The notes under the pieces are model-generated. The model was not told the origin of the DNA, ran no database searches, and worked only from the letters and a program-made list of their open reading frames with translations. DNA of 31,365 nt from assembly GCA_934501475.1 (NCBI GenBank), contig CAKSUL010000020.1, positions 1 through 31,365 of the forward strand. The letters run 5' to 3'. How positions within the stretch are numbered: the stretch's first letter is position 1; the number at the start of each line of letters is the position of its first letter. The position numbers and the translations under genes are program-made. The DNA is from an uncultured Roseovarius sp. (lineage in GTDB: Bacteria; Pseudomonadota; Alphaproteobacteria; Rhodobacterales; Rhodobacteraceae). Below are positions 19,505 to 30,755 of this stretch, one piece after another.

Positions 19505-20503
19505 TCAACCTTGCAGGGCGCGGGCCGCGGCCGGGGCGAAATAGGTCAGCACCCCGTCACAGCCCGCCCGCTTGAAGGCGATCAGGCTTTCCATCATCGC
19601 GCGCTCGCCGTCGATCCAGCCCTTCTGCGCGGCGGCCATGATCATCGCGTATTCGCCGCTGACCTGATAGGCATAGGTGGGCGCGCAGAACATGTCCTTG
19701 GCACGCCGGCAGATGTCCAGATAGGGCATCCCCGGCTTGACCATGATCATGTCCGCGCCTTCCGAGAGGTCGCGCTCGATCAGGCGCATCGCCTCGTCGG
19801 TGTTGGCGGGGTCCATCTGATAGGTGCGCTTGTCGCCCTTCAGCGCGCCTGACGCCCCGACCGCATCGCGAAAGGGTCCGTAAAACGCGCTGGCATATTT
19901 CGCGGCATAGCTCAGCAACAGAACATCGCTGTGCCCGGCCGCCTCAAGGGCGGAGCGGATCGCCCCGATCCGCCCGTCCATCATGTCGGAGGGGCCGATG
20001 ATATCGACCCCGGCCTCGGCCTGCGACAGCGCCTGCTTGATCAGCGCCTCGACGGATTCATCGTTCACGACATAGCCATCGCGCACATAGCCGTCATGGC
20101 CGGTATCCGAATAGGGATCGAGGGCCACATCCGTCATCACCGCAATCTCGGGCACGGCGGCCTTGATCGCGCGGGTGGCGCGGTTGCTCAGGTTGTCGGG
20201 GTTCCAGGCCTCGGCGCAATCGGCGGTGCGTGCGCCGGCCTCGGTATAGGGAAACAGGCAGATCGCCGGGATGCCCAGATCCGCCGCCTCGCGCGCGGCC
20301 TCGACCACGCGGTCCACGCTGCGCCGCACCACACCGGGCATCGAGGCGATCGGCTCTTCTATCCCGGTGCCGTCGCGCACGAATACGGGCCAGATCAGAT
20401 CGCCCGCGCAAAGCGTGCTTTCGGCGGCGAGGGCACGCAGGGACGGGGTGCGCCGGATACGGCGCAGGCGGCTGGCGGGAAAGCTGGCAAGGGTCGGACG
20501 CAT
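19505..20503 (-). CDS. hemB: Delta-aminolevulinic acid dehydratase (porphobilinogen synthase)
   Basis: A 332-residue enzyme condensing two 5-aminolevulinate molecules to porphobilinogen, the common pyrrole of heme, cobalamin and chlorophylls. Schiff-base lysines are in Y-A-A-K-Y-A-S-A-F-Y-G-P-F (Lys202) and M-V-K-P-G-M-P-Y-L-D (Lys256). The usual zinc-binding cysteine triad (D-V-C-L-C...C-G) is replaced by D-V-A-L-D-P-Y-S-D-T-G-H-D-G (125-138), so the enzyme belongs to the zinc-independent, Mg/K-stimulated class, as known for Rhodobacter and Pseudomonas. ATG at 20503 begins the conserved arm; an upstream in-frame ATG extends into a region without conservation. The divergent gene starts 123 bases away. 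Confidence 0.97.
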   Translation of the reverse strand: MRPTLASFPASRLRRIRRTPSLRALAAESTLCAGDLIWPVFVRDGTGIEEPIASMPGVVRRSVDRVVEAAREAADLGIPAICLFPYTEAGARTADCAEAWNPDNLSNRATRAIKAAVPEIAVMTDVALDPYSDTGHDGYVRDGYVVNDESVEALIKQALSQAEAGVDIIGPSDMMDGRIGAIRSALEAAGHSDVLLLSYAAKYASAFYGPFRDAVGASGALKGDKRTYQMDPANTDEAMRLIERDLSEGADMIMVKPGMPYLDICRRAKDMFCAPTYAYQVSGEYAMIMAAAQKGWIDGERAMMESLIAFKRAGCDGVLTYFAPAAARALQG

Positions 20504-20626
20504 GAGCAGGGCCTTTCGGTTTGATCCGTGCAAGTGGTGCCACGGAAATTGAGCCATCTCAAGGGTAGGAATTGCCGCAACACGCAGGTAAGAGAGGCGG
20601 CAACACAGCAATCCGAGGCATTTCCC

Positions 20627-21157
20627 GTGGACTGGTATTCAAGCATCTTTGAGCTGATCGACATGCGCAGTTTCAGCAACCTGTGGTTCTGGATCGTGCT
20701 GGCGGTGATATGGTCAACGGCCAGCCACTGGGTTCTGGGCGTGCCGTGGGACATGGTGATGCGTGCGCGCAAGGCCGGCCCGGCGCATGTCGAGGACGAT
20801 CTCGAGGTGATCGTGCGCATCTATTCGGGGCGCATCCTGTATATTGCCCGTGAATCCGGGCTGTTGCTGACCGGGTTCGGCTGTTTCGTGATCACCTTTC
20901 TGGTGCTCATGGGCTTTGTCTACAAACGCGAATTCGCACAGGCGGTGTTCCTGCTGGGCTTTCCCATGTCGCTGGTCTGGCTGATGTCGGTGGCGACCGC
21001 GCGCGACATCCAGGCCCGTGCCCTGACCGGCGAGGCGCTGATCAACCGGCTGTCGCGGCATCGGCTATATACGCAGATCATCGGCATGATCTCGATCTTC
21101 ATCACCGCGATGTGGGGCATGTTTCAGAACATGTCGGCCTCGGCATTTGGCGGTTGA
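20627..21157 (+). CDS. Uncharacterised four-helix inner-membrane protein
   Basis: A 176-residue protein with four predicted membrane helices: L-W-F-W-I-V-L-A-V-I-W near residues 17-38, S-G-L-L-L-T-G-F-G-C-F-V-I-T near 80-102, Q-A-V-F-L-L-G-F-P-M-S-L-V near 105-127, and I-I-G-M-I-S-I-F-I-T near the end. A charged cytoplasmic stretch lies between the first two. From memory, similar Rhodobacteraceae proteins carry the label component of SufBCD complex. Nothing in this sequence shows that link, and the suf genes lie 5 kb away. GTG 20627 is chosen (GAGG eight bases upstream); ATG 20663 is the alternative. mfd follows after 24 bases, possibly on the same transcript. Confidence 0.65.
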   Translation: MDWYSSIFELIDMRSFSNLWFWIVLAVIWSTASHWVLGVPWDMVMRARKAGPAHVEDDLEVIVRIYSGRILYIARESGLLLTGFGCFVITFLVLMGFVYKREFAQAVFLLGFPMSLVWLMSVATARDIQARALTGEALINRLSRHRLYTQIIGMISIFITAMWGMFQNMSASAFGG

Positions 21158-21181
21158 CCCCGATATAAGGCGCATACACGC

Positions 21182-24652
<3,471 letters not shown>

Positions 24653-24662
24653 CGCGCCGCCG

Positions 24663-24700
24663 CGCTTCTTCTTGCCTGAAATATCCCCGCCGGAGGCATC
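24663..24700 (-). repeat. 38-base dispersed repeat, copy B (inverted)
   Basis: The complement of this segment matches copy A at 11830-11867 in 37 of 38 positions. It lies ten bases after mfd and 87 bases after the 3' end of the minus-strand small gene. Just beyond it, CGACGCC (24708-24714) and GGCGTTG (24721-24727) form a seven-pair hairpin with one G-U pair that may terminate one or both convergent genes. Confidence 0.9.
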
Positions 24701-24787
24701 CAGGTCCCGACGCCGGCCCGGGCGTTGGCAAATGCAATGCGACGTCAGCCCGGTGCGCCACTCACTGAACTGCGCGCCGCCAGGCGC

Positions 24788-25048
24788 TCAATCGGATTGG
24801 GTGTCGTCTTTCGCATCCTTCGCGGCCTTTGCCGCCTTGAAGGCGGTGATGCGCTCCAGCAGCATCTGGCGCGCCTTCGCGTTGGCGCGCCGCACGCGCA
24901 CGGCCGTCAGAAACGCCTCTTCGGCGGTCTGCGAGGTCGCGCCCATCAGCGTGGCCAGCTCGTCTATGATCTGGTCGTCGCCGGTGATCTCGACCGCCTT
25001 GAGCGCATCCTGCGCCAGTTGATCCGCCAGGTCCTCGGTGATGCTCAT
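24788..25048 (-). CDS. Small helical protein of unknown function
   Basis: An 86-residue protein, M-S-I-T-E-D-L-A-D-Q-L-A-Q-D, predicted almost wholly alpha-helical. It ends in an Ala/Lys-rich tail of K-A-A-K-A-A-K-D-A-K-D-D type that may form a coiled coil or bind nucleic acid. It has no membrane segment, no signal peptide and no cysteine. GC content and codon use look normal for the window, which supports a real gene. The hydrolase gene upstream on the same strand ends (3' to 5') at 25083, so the two are probably co-transcribed with a 34-base gap. I do not recognise the family. Confidence 0.7.
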   Translation of the reverse strand: MSITEDLADQLAQDALKAVEITGDDQIIDELATLMGATSQTAEEAFLTAVRVRRANAKARQMLLERITAFKAAKAAKDAKDDTQSD

Positions 25049-25082
25049 CGCGTCATGCCTTTCGTCGCTTGCCTGGCGCGCC

Positions 25083-25736
25083 CTAGCGGGTGCCTTCGGT
25101 CAGGCGCCGTTTGACATAGGAGGTCACGGTCTGGATCATCGGGTCCATATGCGGATCCTCAAAGAAATGCCCGGCGTCGGGCACTTCGTCATGCTGGACC
25201 GTGATGCCCTGTTGCTCGTGCAGCTTGGCCACCAGCGCGCGGGTGTCCTGCGGCGGGGCCACGCGGTCACTGCCGCCGTTGATGATCAGCCCCGAGGCCG
25301 GGCAGGGTGCGAGGAACGAAAAATCATACATGTTCGCCGGGGGCGAGACGCTGATGAAGCCGGTGATCTCGGGGCGGCGCATCAGCAGCTGCATCCCGAT
25401 CCAGGCCCCGAACGAGAACCCCGCCACCCAGCAATGCTTGGAATTGGCGTTCATGGATTGCAGGTAATCGAGCGCCGAGGCGGCATCGCTGAGTTCGCCG
25501 ACGCCCTGATCATATTCGCCCTGGCTGCGCCCGACACCGCGGAAATTGAACCGCAGCACGGTAAAGCCCATGTTGTAAAAGGCGTAATGCAGGTTATAGA
25601 CGACCTTGTTGTTCATCGTGCCGCCGAACTGGGGATGCGGGTGCAGGACGATCGCGATCGGTGCATCCTTTTCCTTTTGCGGGTGATAGCGGCCTTCGAG
25701 ACGGCCTTCGGGGCCGGGAAAGATAACCTCGGGCAT
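25083..25736 (-). CDS. Alpha/beta hydrolase
   Basis: A 217-residue compact alpha/beta hydrolase without a lid domain. The nucleophile elbow G-F-S-F-G has Ser108; Asp157 in N-G-G-S-D-R-V and His190 in D-A-G-H-F-F complete the triad. The oxyanion region H-P-H-P-Q-F-G-G (32-39) and N-F-R-G-V-G-R-S-Q-G (64-73) place it in the group of small bacterial hydrolases resembling COG2945 (dienelactone hydrolase-like). The substrate is unknown. ATG at 25736 has AAGGGAA just upstream. It is divergent from iscR, sharing the 171-base control region that holds the IscR-like site, so its expression could respond to iron or Fe-S status too. Confidence 0.88.
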   Translation of the reverse strand: MPEVIFPGPEGRLEGRYHPQKEKDAPIAIVLHPHPQFGGTMNNKVVYNLHYAFYNMGFTVLRFNFRGVGRSQGEYDQGVGELSDAASALDYLQSMNANSKHCWVAGFSFGAWIGMQLLMRRPEITGFISVSPPANMYDFSFLAPCPASGLIINGGSDRVAPPQDTRALVAKLHEQQGITVQHDEVPDAGHFFEDPHMDPMIQTVTSYVKRRLTEGTR

Positions 25737-25772
25737 GGGTTCCCTTTGCTGTGATTGGCGGGGTGATCCGGC

Positions 25773-25797
25773 ATAGTTGACGAAATCACTCAGGCAC
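25773..25797 (+). promoter_or_regulatory. IscR type-1-like operator
   Basis: A 25-base segment starting ATAGTTGAC matches the enterobacterial type-1 IscR consensus at 21 of 25 positions, counted by hand. The left half-site (ATASYYGAC) matches perfectly. The right half (AGTCRRSTAT) reads ACTCAGGCAC, with three mismatches. The TTGAC of the left half is also the -35 box of the promoter, so binding would block RNA polymerase, as at the E. coli iscR promoter. Confidence 0.6.
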
Positions 25798-25805
25798 TTC
25801 AGAAT
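25777..25805 (+). promoter_or_regulatory. Promoter of the iscR-suf operon
   Basis: TTGACG (25777-25782, 5 of 6) and CAGAAT (25800-25805, 4 of 6) are separated by 17 bases. Transcription from about 25812 gives a leader of roughly 96 bases before iscR. AGGAGAAGAG just before ATG 25908 is the ribosome binding site. Confidence 0.6.
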
Positions 25806-25907
25806 GGTTCGGAACTTGGGCGCGAAAGTGTCGCGTTCAAATTCGATCACCCGCGAGATAAGCGTTGCACCGCATAAGGTCAATCTATTCGACAGGAGAA
25901 GAGCGCA

Positions 25908-26369
25908 ATGAAACTGAGCACCAAGGGCCGGTATGCGATGGTTGCATTGGCGGATATCGCGATGCAGGCGGATGATGCGCTGGTCACGCTGGGCGATGTG
26001 TCGCGCCGCCAGGACATCTCGTTGCCCTATCTGGAGCAGTTGTTCGTCAAGCTGCGCCGGGCGGAACTGGTGGTGTCGGTGCGCGGCCCCGGCGGCGGCT
26101 ATCGGCTGGCGCGTCCGGCCTCGGAAATCCGTGTTTCCGAGGTGCTGGCCGCGGTGGATGAGAATGTCGATGCGCTGCACAAGGGGGCGGGGGCGTCCGG
26201 TGCGACATCGGGATCGCGGGCGCAGTCGATGACCAACCGCCTCTGGGAGGGGCTGAGTGCGCATGTCTATGTGTTCCTGCACCAGACCCGGCTGAGCGAT
26301 GTGGTGGGCAACACGCTGGTGCCCTGTCCGGCGGTTCCGGTCTTGTTTGCCGTGGTGGATGAGGATTGA
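25908..26369 (+). CDS. iscR: Rrf2-family Fe-S regulator IscR (lacking the cysteine triad)
   Basis: A 153-residue Rrf2-family regulator. The winged helix (residues about 28-66) is very close to IscR: I-S-L-P-Y-L-E-Q-L-F-V-K-L-R and S-V-R-G-P-G-G-G-Y-R-L-A-R. In E. coli IscR three cysteines between 92 and 104 and a histidine hold a [2Fe-2S] cluster. Here that segment reads H-K-G-A-G-A-S-G-A-T-S-G-S, with no cysteine. The only cysteine is Cys140 near the C-terminus. Rhodobacter IscR is reported to bind a cluster with an unusual ligand set, so this is probably a working sensor of that type. It heads the suf operon and likely represses it through the operator at 25773-25797. Confidence 0.9.
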   Translation: MKLSTKGRYAMVALADIAMQADDALVTLGDVSRRQDISLPYLEQLFVKLRRAELVVSVRGPGGGYRLARPASEIRVSEVLAAVDENVDALHKGAGASGATSGSRAQSMTNRLWEGLSAHVYVFLHQTRLSDVVGNTLVPCPAVPVLFAVVDED

Positions 26370-26496
26370 TCAGGCGCCCGGTGCGGCGGGCAGGCATTGC
26401 GCCGCCTTCGGCGTCGCGGCGCGCGCCCTGACGGGCGCGAAAGAAAGAACGCCTTCGGCGAGAGTATTTTGGGAAAAATGAAAGGACTGGTTCGCG
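26370..26496 (+). other. iscR-to-desulfurase spacer with stacked hairpins and a diverged repeat
   Basis: Three stem-loops are visible. GCGCCGC/GCGGCGC encloses CTTCGGCGTC around 26399-26422. CGCGCCC (26422-26428) pairs with GGGCGCG (26433-26439) around TGAC. CGCC (26450-26453) pairs with GGCG (26457-26460) around TTC. The last begins a stretch reading CCTTCGGCGAGAGTATTTT then GAAAAATGAAAGG, a relaxed relative of the 38-base repeat. The purine-rich end supplies the ribosome binding site for ATG 26497. The stems could attenuate or stabilise the mRNA between regulator and enzymes. Confidence 0.5.
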
Positions 26497-27543
26497 ATGC
26501 GCGGGCGGGTATATCTGGATCATAACGCGACGGCACCGCTGCGCGACGAGGCCCGCGCGGCGATGATTGCCGCGATGGATCTGGTCGGCAATCCGTCCAG
26601 CGTGCACGCCGAGGGGCGTGCGGCCAAGGCGCTGGTCGAGCGCGCGCGTGCGCAGGTTGCGGCGGCCTTTGGGGCGGAGGGGGCGGATGTCGTCTTTACC
26701 TCGGGGGCGACCGAGGCGGCGGCGCTGGCCTGTGCGGGGCGCGATCTGGCCGGGGCGGCGATCGAGCATGACGCGGTGCGCGCCTGGGTGTCGGGTGATC
26801 TGGACGTGGATCGGGCCGGGCGGGTTGCCGTGCGTGATCCCGCGCGCAGCGTGCTGCAACTGGCCAATTCCGAAACCGGCGTCGTGCAGGACTTGCCCGA
26901 GGGGTTGGCTGTCAGTGACATGACGCAGGGATTCGGCAAATTGCCGGTCGCGTTCAACTGGAGCGGTGCTCAGATGGCGCTGATCTCGGCGCATAAGCTG
27001 GGCGGGCCCAAGGGAATCGGGGCGCTGGTGATGCGGCGCGGCACCGAGATCGCGGCGCGTATCCGTGGCGGCGGGCAGGAAATGGGCCGCCGGTCGGGCA
27101 CCGAGAACGTGATCGGCATCGCCGGTTTCGGCGCGGCGGCAGAGGCGGGCGCGCGCGATCTGGCGGACGGAATGTGGGAGCGGGTCGAGAATATTAGAAA
27201 CATTCTAGAATCAGCTATTGAGGATTCCGCAAAAGAGACTATTTTTGTCGGGAATGAGTCTGTGCGACTCCCCAATACGTCCTGTATGCTGACGCCGGGC
27301 TGGAAGGGCGAGACGCAGGTCATGGCGATGGATCTTGCGGGATTCGCCATTTCGGCGGGGAGTGCCTGTTCCAGCGGCAAGGTGCGCGCCAGCGCGGTCT
27401 TGCGCGCCTGCGGGTATGACGAGGGGATGGCCGCATCTGCGATCCGTGTATCGCTGGGGCCGCAGACCCGTGAAGAGGATGTGATGCGTTTCGCCGAAGC
27501 ATGGTTGAAATGCAGAGAAAAACAGCGCGCCCGCATGGCGTGA
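26497..27543 (+). CDS. Cysteine desulfurase, NifS/IscS-like
   Basis: A 348-residue PLP enzyme that takes sulfur from cysteine for Fe-S assembly. It begins [11 protein letters not shown]. The PLP lysine is Lys167 in [10 protein letters not shown], the PLP-stacking histidine is in the E-H pair at 90-91, and the catalytic Cys291 is in [10 protein letters not shown]. The S-S-G-K extension after the cysteine marks group I (NifS/IscS), not the group II SufS normally paired with SufBCD. The enzyme is shorter than E. coli IscS (404), mostly from deletions in the middle. Codons 231-251 form a sharply AT-rich patch with rare codons. sufB starts 17 bases downstream. Confidence 0.92.
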   Translation: MRGRVYLDHNATAPLRDEARAAMIAAMDLVGNPSSVHAEGRAAKALVERARAQVAAAFGAEGADVVFTSGATEAAALACAGRDLAGAAIEHDAVRAWVSGDLDVDRAGRVAVRDPARSVLQLANSETGVVQDLPEGLAVSDMTQGFGKLPVAFNWSGAQMALISAHKLGGPKGIGALVMRRGTEIAARIRGGGQEMGRRSGTENVIGIAGFGAAAEAGARDLADGMWERVENIRNILESAIEDSAKETIFVGNESVRLPNTSCMLTPGWKGETQVMAMDLAGFAISAGSACSSGKVRASAVLRACGYDEGMAASAIRVSLGPQTREEDVMRFAEAWLKCREKQRARMA

Positions 27544-27560
27544 AAGATGAGGAGAACGGC

Positions 27561-29096
27561 ATGGCTGCTTTGGAGGATACCCAGGTGAAAGATCAGGTCA
27601 AGGAAGGCGTCGATCAGGAAACGGTCGATGCGGTGCGCGAAGTGGGCGGCACCTACAAGCATGGCTGGTCCACGGATATCGAGATGGAATTTGCGCCAAA
27701 GGGCCTGACCACCGACATCGTGCGCCTGATTTCCGAAAAGAACGAAGAGCCCGAGTGGATGACGCAGTGGCGTCTGGATGCCTATGACCGCTGGCTGACC
27801 AAGACCGAGCCGGACTGGGCGATGGTCGATTATCCCGAGATCGATTTTCAGAACCAGTATTACTATGCCCGGCCCAAATCCATGATGATCAGGCCCAAGT
27901 CGCTGGATGAGGTCGATCCCAAGCTGCTGGCGACCTACAGCAAGCTGGGCATCCCGTTGGCGGAACAGGCGATTCTGGCGGGCGTCGAGGGCGCGGGCGA
28001 GATCCCGGCCGAGGCGCGCAAGGTGGCTGTGGATGCGGTGTTCGACTCGGTTTCGCTTGGCACGACATTCCAGAAGGAGCTGCGCGAGGCCGGGGTGATC
28101 TTTTGCTCGATCTCCGAGGCGATCCGCGAACATCCCGAACTGGTGAGGAAATACCTGGGATCGGTGGTGCCGGTCAGCGACAACTTTTACGCGACGCTGA
28201 ATTCGGCCGTCTTTTCGGACGGATCTTTCGTCTATGTGCCGCCGGGGGTGCGCTGCCCGATGGAGTTGAGCACCTATTTCCGCATCAACGCCGAAAACAC
28301 CGGCCAGTTCGAGCGCACGCTGATCATTGCCGACAAGGGCAGCTATGTCAGCTATCTGGAAGGCTGCACCGCGCCGAAACGCGATGTCGCGCAATTGCAT
28401 GCCGCAGTGGTCGAGATCATCGTCGAGGAAGACGCCGAGGTGAAATACTCGACCGTGCAGAACTGGTATCCGGGCGATGAGAACGGCAAGGGCGGCATTT
28501 ACAACTTTGTCACCAAGCGCGCTGATTGCCGGGGTGATCGCGCCAAGGTGATGTGGACCCAGGTCGAGACCGGATCGGCCGTCACCTGGAAATATCCCAG
28601 CTGCATCCTGCGCGGTGACGGATCCCAGGGCGAGTTCTATTCCATCGCCATCACCAACAACCATCAGCAGGCCGATACCGGCACCAAGATGATCCATCTG
28701 GGCAAGAACACCCGCAGCCGGATCGTCAGCAAGGGGATCAGCGCCGGGTTCGCGCAGAATACCTATCGCGGGCTGGTGTCGATGCATCCCAAGGCCAAGA
28801 ACAGCCGCAACTTCACCCAATGCGACAGCCTGCTGATCGGCAGCAATTGCGGCGCGCATACGGTGCCCTATATCGAGGTCAAGAACAACTCGAGCCGGGT
28901 CGAGCATGAGGCGACCACCTCGAAGGTGGATGACGACCAGATGTTCTATTGCCGTCAGCGCGGCATCGACGAAGAGGCGGCGGTGGCCCTTGTGGTCAAC
29001 GGGTTCTGCAAGGACGTGTTGCAGGCGCTGCCGATGGAGTTTGCCATGGAGGCGCAGCAACTGGTTGCGATTTCGCTGGAAGGCTCGGTTGGCTGA
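27561..29096 (+). CDS. sufB: Fe-S cluster assembly scaffold subunit SufB
   Basis: A 511-residue SufB. The C-terminal core has the family blocks [29 protein letters not shown], and [22 protein letters not shown], forming the beta-helix where the nascent cluster sits in the SufBC2D complex. The N-terminal acidic/helical region is typical. ATG 27561 is chosen because GAGGAG lies seven bases upstream; a longer frame from 27501 overlaps the desulfurase gene. SufC appears only after three further genes, so the usual sufB-sufC adjacency is interrupted here. Confidence 0.97.
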   Translation: MAALEDTQVKDQVKEGVDQETVDAVREVGGTYKHGWSTDIEMEFAPKGLTTDIVRLISEKNEEPEWMTQWRLDAYDRWLTKTEPDWAMVDYPEIDFQNQYYYARPKSMMIRPKSLDEVDPKLLATYSKLGIPLAEQAILAGVEGAGEIPAEARKVAVDAVFDSVSLGTTFQKELREAGVIFCSISEAIREHPELVRKYLGSVVPVSDNFYATLNSAVFSDGSFVYVPPGVRCPMELSTYFRINAENTGQFERTLIIADKGSYVSYLEGCTAPKRDVAQLHAAVVEIIVEEDAEVKYSTVQNWYPGDENGKGGIYNFVTKRADCRGDRAKVMWTQVETGSAVTWKYPSCILRGDGSQGEFYSIAITNNHQQADTGTKMIHLGKNTRSRIVSKGISAGFAQNTYRGLVSMHPKAKNSRNFTQCDSLLIGSNCGAHTVPYIEVKNNSSRVEHEATTSKVDDDQMFYCRQRGIDEEAAVALVVNGFCKDVLQALPMEFAMEAQQLVAISLEGSVG

Positions 29097-29101
29097 GGCA
29101 T

Positions 29102-29356
29102 TTGCGAAGGTTTCTGAAATGGCTCTTTCCACCCACGTTCGGGGCGCAGGTCATGCTGGGAATTCTGCTTGTCGTGGTGTTCCTGTTGCCGGGTGTTCTG
29201 GGCTTCGCGCTTTGGCCGAAGGCCGGACAGCCGGATTACTGGAAGATCGTGGCGATCCTGTCGGGGGCCTCGCTGCTCGTGGGTCTCAAGGCGACATATA
29301 TGTATTTCGTGCTGCGGCTGGTCGAGCGCGAGTCAGAATTGGGAATGTATGACTGA
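29102..29356 (+). CDS. Small membrane protein inside the suf operon
   Basis: An open frame of about 85 codons with two hydrophobic segments: L-G-I-L-L-V-V-V-F-L-L-P-G-V-L-G near its first third and I-V-A-I-L-S-G-A-S-L-L-V-G-L-K near the second. These are preceded by a basic stretch (R-R-F-L-K-W-L-F-P-P-T). It ends R-E-S-E-L-G-M-Y-D, and its stop shares a base with the next start codon (TGATG). The start is uncertain: TTG 29102 just after the sufB stop has GAGG three bases upstream, while ATG 29153 would lose the basic leader. I do not recognise the family. Confidence 0.6.
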   Translation: MRRFLKWLFPPTFGAQVMLGILLVVVFLLPGVLGFALWPKAGQPDYWKIVAILSGASLLVGLKATYMYFVLRLVERESELGMYD

Positions 29357-30141
29357 TGTCGAACGTGGTGCTGCCCTTGCCCCAGGAAACGGATGAGACG
29401 TATTTCGACGTCTCGTCCGCGCGCGATGCGTTGGAGCGTGGGCTGCCGGTGGCGTTTCCGCCGTTCGAGGTGGTGCATCATCCCGCCACGGGGCTGAACT
29501 GGTGCCTCAACATGGCGCGCGATCCCGTGCAGAATGCCCTGCGCAAGGGGGAATTCTTTGAGCTGGATGAGTTGGGCATGTTGCACCAATACATCAAAAG
29601 CGGCGCGCATATCATTGATATAGGGGCAAATATCGGCAATCACGCAATCTATTTCGCGACGCGGATGCAGGCGCAGCGCGTGGTGGTGATCGAGCCCAAT
29701 CCGCTGGCCCTTGCGCCGTTGGTGGCCAATGTGCTGATCAACGGCTTGACGGATGTGATCGACCTCAGCGCGCTTGGCGTGGGCTTGTCGGATATGTCCG
29801 AAGGGGGCTTCGGGATGAAGCGGCATGACCGCAATCTGGGCGCGACCCGGATGTTTGCCGGCACGGGCGATCTGCAGGTGCATCGCGGCGATGATCTGTT
29901 CGGCGACGAGGTGCCGGACCTGATCAAGATCGACGTGGAAGGCATGGAAATGAAAGTGCTTTCCGGGCTTGAGCATCTGATCGCGGCGCATCGTCCGGTG
30001 ATCCTGATCGAGGTGGATGACGAGAACGAGCAGGCGTTTGACGCATGGCGGCGCGCCCATGGCTATACCACCGCCGACACCCTGCGCCACAGCCGCAAGA
30101 ACTGTAACTACTTGCTGTTGCCAGAGGGGGATGCGCCATGA
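29356..30141 (+). CDS. FkbM-family methyltransferase
   Basis: A 261-residue S-adenosylmethionine-dependent methyltransferase. Motif I is I-I-D-I-G-A-N-I-G-N-H-A (86-97), motif II V-I-E-P-N-P (111-116), and near the C-terminus P-D-L-I-K-I-D-V-E-G-M-E is the FkbM hallmark (I-K-I-D-V-E-G). Family members methylate hydroxyls of polyketides or sugars; the substrate here is unknown. The start overlaps the preceding stop by one base (TGATG), and its own stop overlaps the next start (ATGA), so the three extra genes form a coupled cassette between sufB and sufC. No signal peptide or membrane helix is visible, so it is probably cytoplasmic. Confidence 0.9.
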   Translation: MSNVVLPLPQETDETYFDVSSARDALERGLPVAFPPFEVVHHPATGLNWCLNMARDPVQNALRKGEFFELDELGMLHQYIKSGAHIIDIGANIGNHAIYFATRMQAQRVVVIEPNPLALAPLVANVLINGLTDVIDLSALGVGLSDMSEGGFGMKRHDRNLGATRMFAGTGDLQVHRGDDLFGDEVPDLIKIDVEGMEMKVLSGLEHLIAAHRPVILIEVDDENEQAFDAWRRAHGYTTADTLRHSRKNCNYLLLPEGDAP

Positions 30142-30755
30142 GCGAAAGCGCGATGATCCCGCAGCCAGACCTCCAGCGCCCCGAGTTGACCATGCCCGCG
30201 CCTGAGGGCGACGCCGTGCGCGCCGCCTATGAGCGCGCCGAGGTGATCCTGGAATATGGCAGCGGCGGGTCCACGGTGCTGGCCGCCGAGATGCAGGGCA
30301 AGACCGTGTTCAGCGTCGAAAGCGATCGGGCCTGGGCGCAGATGATGCGGGACTGGTTCATCCAGTCGCCCCCGGCGGCGGGGACCGAGGTGGATGTGAT
30401 CTGGTGCGACATCGGCGCGACGCGCGAATGGGGCTTTCCCAAAAGCAGCAAGCATTATGCGCGCTTTGCCGATTATCCGCTGGAAGTGTGGCAGATGCCC
30501 GCCTTTCGTCAGCCCGATGTGGTGCTGGTGGATGGCCGGTTTCGCACCGGATGCGCCATGGCGACGGCGTTCATGACGCAAAAGCCGGTGACGCTGCTGG
30601 TGGATGATTACAAGCGGCGCAAGGGTTATCACGCCGTCGAGGAATATCTCGGCGCGCCTGAGATGATCGGGCGCATGGCCCGGTTCGAGGTCAGCCGGAT
30701 GCCGGTTCCCGCGGATCGGTTGTTGCCGCTGATAAAGATGATGACGCGTCCCTGA
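30138..30755 (+). CDS. Rossmann-fold methyltransferase-like protein
   Basis: A 205-residue protein with a class I methyltransferase-like fold. E-Y-G-S-G-G-S-T (39-46) is a motif I-type glycine loop, V-E-S-D (60-63) is the acidic residue after strand 2, and V-V-L-V-D-G-R-F-R-x-G (near 117-126) resembles the conserved strand 4 segment seen in a group of uncharacterised SAM-binding proteins. No substrate can be proposed. It is translationally coupled (ATGA) to the FkbM gene, so the two probably act on one product. A 57-base gap with a GAGG ribosome binding site leads to sufC. Confidence 0.78.
   Translation: MSESAMIPQPDLQRPELTMPAPEGDAVRAAYERAEVILEYGSGGSTVLAAEMQGKTVFSVESDRAWAQMMRDWFIQSPPAAGTEVDVIWCDIGATREWGFPKSSKHYARFADYPLEVWQMPAFRQPDVVLVDGRFRTGCAMATAFMTQKPVTLLVDDYKRRKGYHAVEEYLGAPEMIGRMARFEVSRMPVPADRLLPLIKMMTRP

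Noticed and set aside
26970..29132. A 720-codon antisense frame across the desulfurase gene and sufB
   Set aside because: Shadow of two well-identified genes. It begins and ends without regard to any regulatory signal.
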